From Shewanella livingstonensis (GTDB lineage Bacteria > Pseudomonadota > Gammaproteobacteria > Enterobacterales > Shewanellaceae): DNA of 64,000 nt. Location of the stretch: the NCBI RefSeq assembly GCF_003855395.1, contig NZ_CP034015.1:1746001-1810000 (forward strand), given 5' to 3'. Under the pieces are notes generated by a model, which searched no databases, had not been told where the DNA came from, and worked only from the letters and a program-made list of their open reading frames with translations. Positions 61,601-64,000 of the stretch are shown here, piece by piece (position 1 is the first letter of the stretch; each line of letters opens with the position of its first letter). A program made the translations under genes and the position numbers.

Positions 61601-64000
61601 GATTAGGCATAATAGTGTGTGTCGTCTCTGTTGAGGGCGCGATTTGTGTTGTCGATTGCGTCTTTGTCATAGGAACTACTGTAATCACTGTAGTGGCCTG
61701 TGCTTGCGGAGCAATATGAGCACATTTAGCTTTAATGCTGTCAATTGATGCTATTGGGGTATCGATAATATGTTGATAAATATCTCGTCCGCCAAGGCTG
61801 ACTTGCTTGATTAAACTTAATTTACTGCCAGTGGCTATGGTGTGCGATAGCTGCTGTGCAAGTGGTGCCGTTAATCGATGTGTTAGCGCTTGTTGCTGTG
61901 GCTGAGATACTGAAATATCAATGCTAGAGAATTGATTTTCACTTACCGTGACGATGTTAGCATTAGCCGCGCTAGCATGAGTTGTCTTAGTATTGACGTT
62001 CAACTTAACAAGTGTATGAATAATGCTCGCCATTCCAGATGCGGCAAAGCTGTGTCCCATCAAGTTTTGTGCTTGGGTAAGCGGTGTTGCACTTGATGCT
62101 AGTTGGTTAAATATCGCCTGGCCTGAAGCATCAAAACGGTTTTCAGGGGACTGATTTAATTCAATCAAATCAGCCGGCTTTGATAACACCTTTGTACTCA
62201 TATCATTGGCGCAATAGTTACTGCTAAATTGCAGGCTATCGATACTGGCGTAGCTGCTGTCGGTTAAACGGGTATTGGCAGCTTGTACTTGCAACACAAT
62301 AGCGCCAGCACCTTCACCCACGTGCCAAGGGCGGCTGGCAATATCGTTTGGCTGAATACCCGATGCAGATAAGTAGCCATTTTTAAGCAGCATATTCTCA
62401 ATGCTGCCCGATAAATCGACTGCGGCGATAATAACAGCGTCCAGCGGCTCTTGCATTGAGCCTAAAGCAAACAGATTTTGCGCCACATCAATACAACGAC
62501 TTACCGATTGCTCGCCTGCTGAAATGGTAAAGGCCGGGCCATTAAAGTCCCACAATGATGAAATGCGCGACGCCATAATGTTGCCAATAAAGCTGGTGTA
62601 CTGATTCAACTTAGCGGCATCTAACACACTGTCCATGGCGATCGATTCAAGAGCTTGATATTCATCATCAGTTAGTGCAACACCTTGTGCTTTTAAACTT
62701 TGGGCTATTTGGCTATGCAAATTAACCCGCCCACGGAACTGATGCAGTTCAAGCTCAGTTTCCATCGCCACTAATACCGCGACCTTGCTGCCGGGTTTGA
62801 GTTTAGCGTCAATAATGGCTTCATCGGCAACTTTCATTAATAACAGCTGCTGTGAGATTAATCTGTCATCTTCATTGGGCGGCACTTTAAAACGTAAAAA
62901 GTCAAAATCAAACTGTTCGATATAAGCGCCTTGGGAAACACAATGCAGACCATGTTTGGCCAATAATTCCGGGTGACTATTTAATCCTTTCCAGCGTTTA
63001 GCGGGTAAGCTTGTCATTAAAGATTGTTGCTGAGTGATTTTGTCAGCCAATGCATTTATGCTACTAGCTTGACCAAAATGAGCAGCCATACCGGTAATGT
63101 TAAGCGGCGTATTAGCTGCGTTTAACTGGCTAGCTGATGTATTGACAGAACCATGATTAATCGCATTATTATCATAAGATTCAATCAATAAATGCGCGTT
63201 ACAACCACCAAAACCAAATACTGACACCCCAGCATGACGCGAGGTATTGCCGGCTTTATCTGGCCAAGGTAATACTTCATTAGGTAAGGTTTGTTGACCA
63301 AACAATTGATTCGGCGAGGCGATAGGGCTGCTGATATTAATACTTGGCGGCAATACTCCCTGGCGCATAGCGAAAATCATTTTCATGATCCCCGGCATCC
63401 CTGCTGCTGTAAGCAAATGGCCTAGGTTAGATTTAGCTGAGCCAATTAATGGCGTTGCACTGCCATTAAGCTTATCTTCAAAAAAGCGCTCCATCGATGT
63501 CAGCTCGACCTTGTCACCCAGCGGTGTGCCAGTAGCGTGACATTCAATCACTTCAATGCTGGATGGCGCTATATCAGCTTCACGATAAGCGCGCTCGAAC
63601 GATAATACTTGGCCTTTGCTATTTGGGCTTAGTACGAACTGGCCTTTACCGTCGTTCGACAAGCCAATGCCGCTGACTAACGCATAAATATGGTCGCCAT
63701 CGCGCTGTGCATCGTCAAGGCGTTTCAGGACTAATACGCCAGCACCTTCACCGGCAAATAAGCCTTTGCTGTTACTGTCAAACGGCGCCGAAATACCGTG
63801 GTCTGGGTAGGCGTGAAAAATAGAGAAACCCATGTTGATAAAGAATGGATCTGCGCCCGATACGGCGCCCGCTAGCATTATGTCTGCCTTGCCAGTGTGC
63901 AAGTAATCACACGCCAGTTTCAATGCGTAAACAGAGCTTGCACAGGCAGCATCTAAACTTAATTGCGCGGCACCTAAACCCAGTGCGTCTGCAACGAGCT
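58659..64000 (-). CDS. pfaC: PfaC, ketosynthase / chain-length factor / double dehydratase (5' part outside window)
   Basis: PfaC is a multidomain subunit of the anaerobic polyunsaturated fatty acid synthase. The frame is open to base 64000 and 1779 residues are visible. In order: the ketosynthase from just before its active-site Cys (LDAACASSVYALK, visible residue 19) with CHATGTPLGD (~153) and NLGHLLTAAG; a chain-length-factor-like domain to ~760, where the Cys position holds Glu (TISAGEQSVSR, ~494); a Thr/Ser/Ala/Pro linker (~760-960); and two FabA-like dehydratases, with HFQGDQVMAGSL (~1228) and HFHQDPVMPGSLG (~1674). The gene continues upstream beyond 64000. Confidence 0.96.
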   Translation of the reverse strand, partial: LVADALGLGAAQLSLDAACASSVYALKLACDYLHTGKADIMLAGAVSGADPFFINMGFSIFHAYPDHGISAPFDSNSKGLFAGEGAGVLVLKRLDDAQRDGDHIYALVSGIGLSNDGKGQFVLSPNSKGQVLSFERAYREADIAPSSIEVIECHATGTPLGDKVELTSMERFFEDKLNGSATPLIGSAKSNLGHLLTAAGMPGIMKMIFAMRQGVLPPSINISSPIASPNQLFGQQTLPNEVLPWPDKAGNTSRHAGVSVFGFGGCNAHLLIESYDNNAINHGSVNTSASQLNAANTPLNITGMAAHFGQASSINALADKITQQQSLMTSLPAKRWKGLNSHPELLAKHGLHCVSQGAYIEQFDFDFLRFKVPPNEDDRLISQQLLLMKVADEAIIDAKLKPGSKVAVLVAMETELELHQFRGRVNLHSQIAQSLKAQGVALTDDEYQALESIAMDSVLDAAKLNQYTSFIGNIMASRISSLWDFNGPAFTISAGEQSVSRCIDVAQNLFALGSMQEPLDAVIIAAVDLSGSIENMLLKNGYLSASGIQPNDIASRPWHVGEGAGAIVLQVQAANTRLTDSSYASIDSLQFSSNYCANDMSTKVLSKPADLIELNQSPENRFDASGQAIFNQLASSATPLTQAQNLMGHSFAASGMASIIHTLVKLNVNTKTTHASAANANIVTVSENQFSSIDISVSQPQQQALTHRLTAPLAQQLSHTIATGSKLSLIKQVSLGGRDIYQHIIDTPIASIDSIKAKCAHIAPQAQATTVITVVPMTKTQSTTQIAPSTETTHTIMPNLKPASTKLNSAHSAFTQSVPPAHLNAFQQNQWLAQQAHLAFLKSRDAGLKVADTLLKQQLAQVNGQPTAYTASSSTVSSGSVQPLQQIQTAPQAVNVLAQPAHQTVLTPNHAAPDHSTPDHSRVPAYTAPIPADKPCIWNYADLVEYAEGDIAKVFGQDYAIIDGYKRRVRLPTTDYLLVSRVTKLDATMNQYKPCSMTTEYDIPVDAPYLVDGQIPWAVAVESGQCDLMLISYLGIDFENKGERVYRLLDCTLTFLADLPRGGDTLRYDIKINNFASNGDTLLFFFSYECFVGDKMILKMDGGCAGFFTDQELADGKGVIHTEDEIKNRISVMNNPNKPRFEPLLHCAQAEFNYGQIHHLLNGDIGSCFGGAHVSHQLENGLQPSLCFASEKFLMIEQVSKLDVSGGAWGLGLIEGHKQLAPDHWYFPCHFQGDQVMAGSLMAEGCGQLLQFFMLHIGMHTLVSNGRFQPLENASQKVRCRGQVLPQHGTLTYRMEVTEIGIHPRPYAKANIDILLNGKAVVDFQNLGVMIKEESECTRYPLLSSQTTHANTSANQVSVNKAPLMAQVPDLSAPTNKGVIPLKHVEAPTVAADSKYANRVPDTVPFTPYHMFEFATGNIENCFGPDFSIYRGLIPPRTPCGDLQLTTRVVEINGKRGELKKPSSCIAEYEVPADAWYFTKNSHQGVMPYSVLMEISLQPNGFISGYMGTTLGFPGQELFFRNLDGSGKLLRHVDLRGKTIVNDSKLLSTVIAGSNIIQYFSFDLSVDGEAFYSGTAVFGYFKGDALKNQLGIDNGRVTKPWHVENNVAADISVNLLDKTSRVFNAPASQPHYRLAGGQLNFIDKAEIVEAGGKYGKGYLAASRTIDPSDWFFQFHFHQDPVMPGSLGVEAVIELMQTYAISKDLGKGFTNPKFGQILSDIKWKYRGQINPLNKQMSLDVHISAVKDEDGKRIIIGDANLSKDGLRIYEVKDIAICIEEA

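Overview
The window comes from a polarly flagellated, marine, cold-adapted gammaproteobacterium, most probably a Shewanella. Three things point there: the flg / flagellin / flr / fli / flh / che gene order of the Shewanella-Vibrio polar flagellar system, the ParC-ParP polar chemotaxis pair, and the pfaC-pfaD genes of an omega-3 (EPA-type) fatty acid synthase. The base composition is AT-leaning and even throughout. I see no phage, insertion sequence, CRISPR array, tRNA or rRNA gene.

Bases 1-8600 hold the end of flgE (partial), then flgF-flgG-flgH-flgI-flgJ-flgK-flgL behind their own sigma-54 promoter. Bases 8600-15200 hold two tandem large flagellin genes, flaG, fliD, a FliT/FlaI-like gene and fliS. 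The two flagellins share an 808-bp central block that is identical base for base. Bases 15200-20500 hold the sigma-54 activator gene flrA, a four-copy repeat array, and the flrB-flrC two-component pair. Bases 20600-34400 carry fliE-fliF-fliG-fliH-fliI-fliJ, then fliK-fliL-fliM-fliN-fliO-fliP-fliQ-fliR-flhB. Bases 34400-47600 carry flhA-flhF-flhG-fliA-cheY-cheZ-cheA-cheB, a small membrane protein, parC-parP, cheW and a DUF2802 gene. FlhF/FlhG would set number and place of the flagellum, FlrA then FlrB/FlrC would switch on sigma-54 promoters, and FliA would switch on the flagellin genes. Five good sigma-54 boxes (before flgF, flrB, fliE, fliK, flhA) and one clear sigma-28 box (second flagellin) are readable.

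Bases 47700-57000 are a mixed neighbourhood: an rRNA cytosine methyltransferase gene (minus), a DUF2461 gene (minus), a RimB-like / RimK / zinc acylase triad (plus), a decayed Aer-type PAS receptor fragment, an intact methyl-accepting chemotaxis gene (minus), a fumarylacetoacetase-family gene and a small Cys-rich protein gene. Bases 57000-64000, on the minus strand, hold pfaD and the last ~1779 codons of pfaC, which runs off the window.

The main points for a second look are the flagellin gene conversion block, a CheY-binding-like motif that appears once in FliM, once in CheZ and three times in the CheA linker, the repeat array between flrA and flrB, the NPEH variant in FlhB, the PAS receptor remnant and the RimK triad. 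No wholly new system stands out; the window is mainly a complete polar motility locus.
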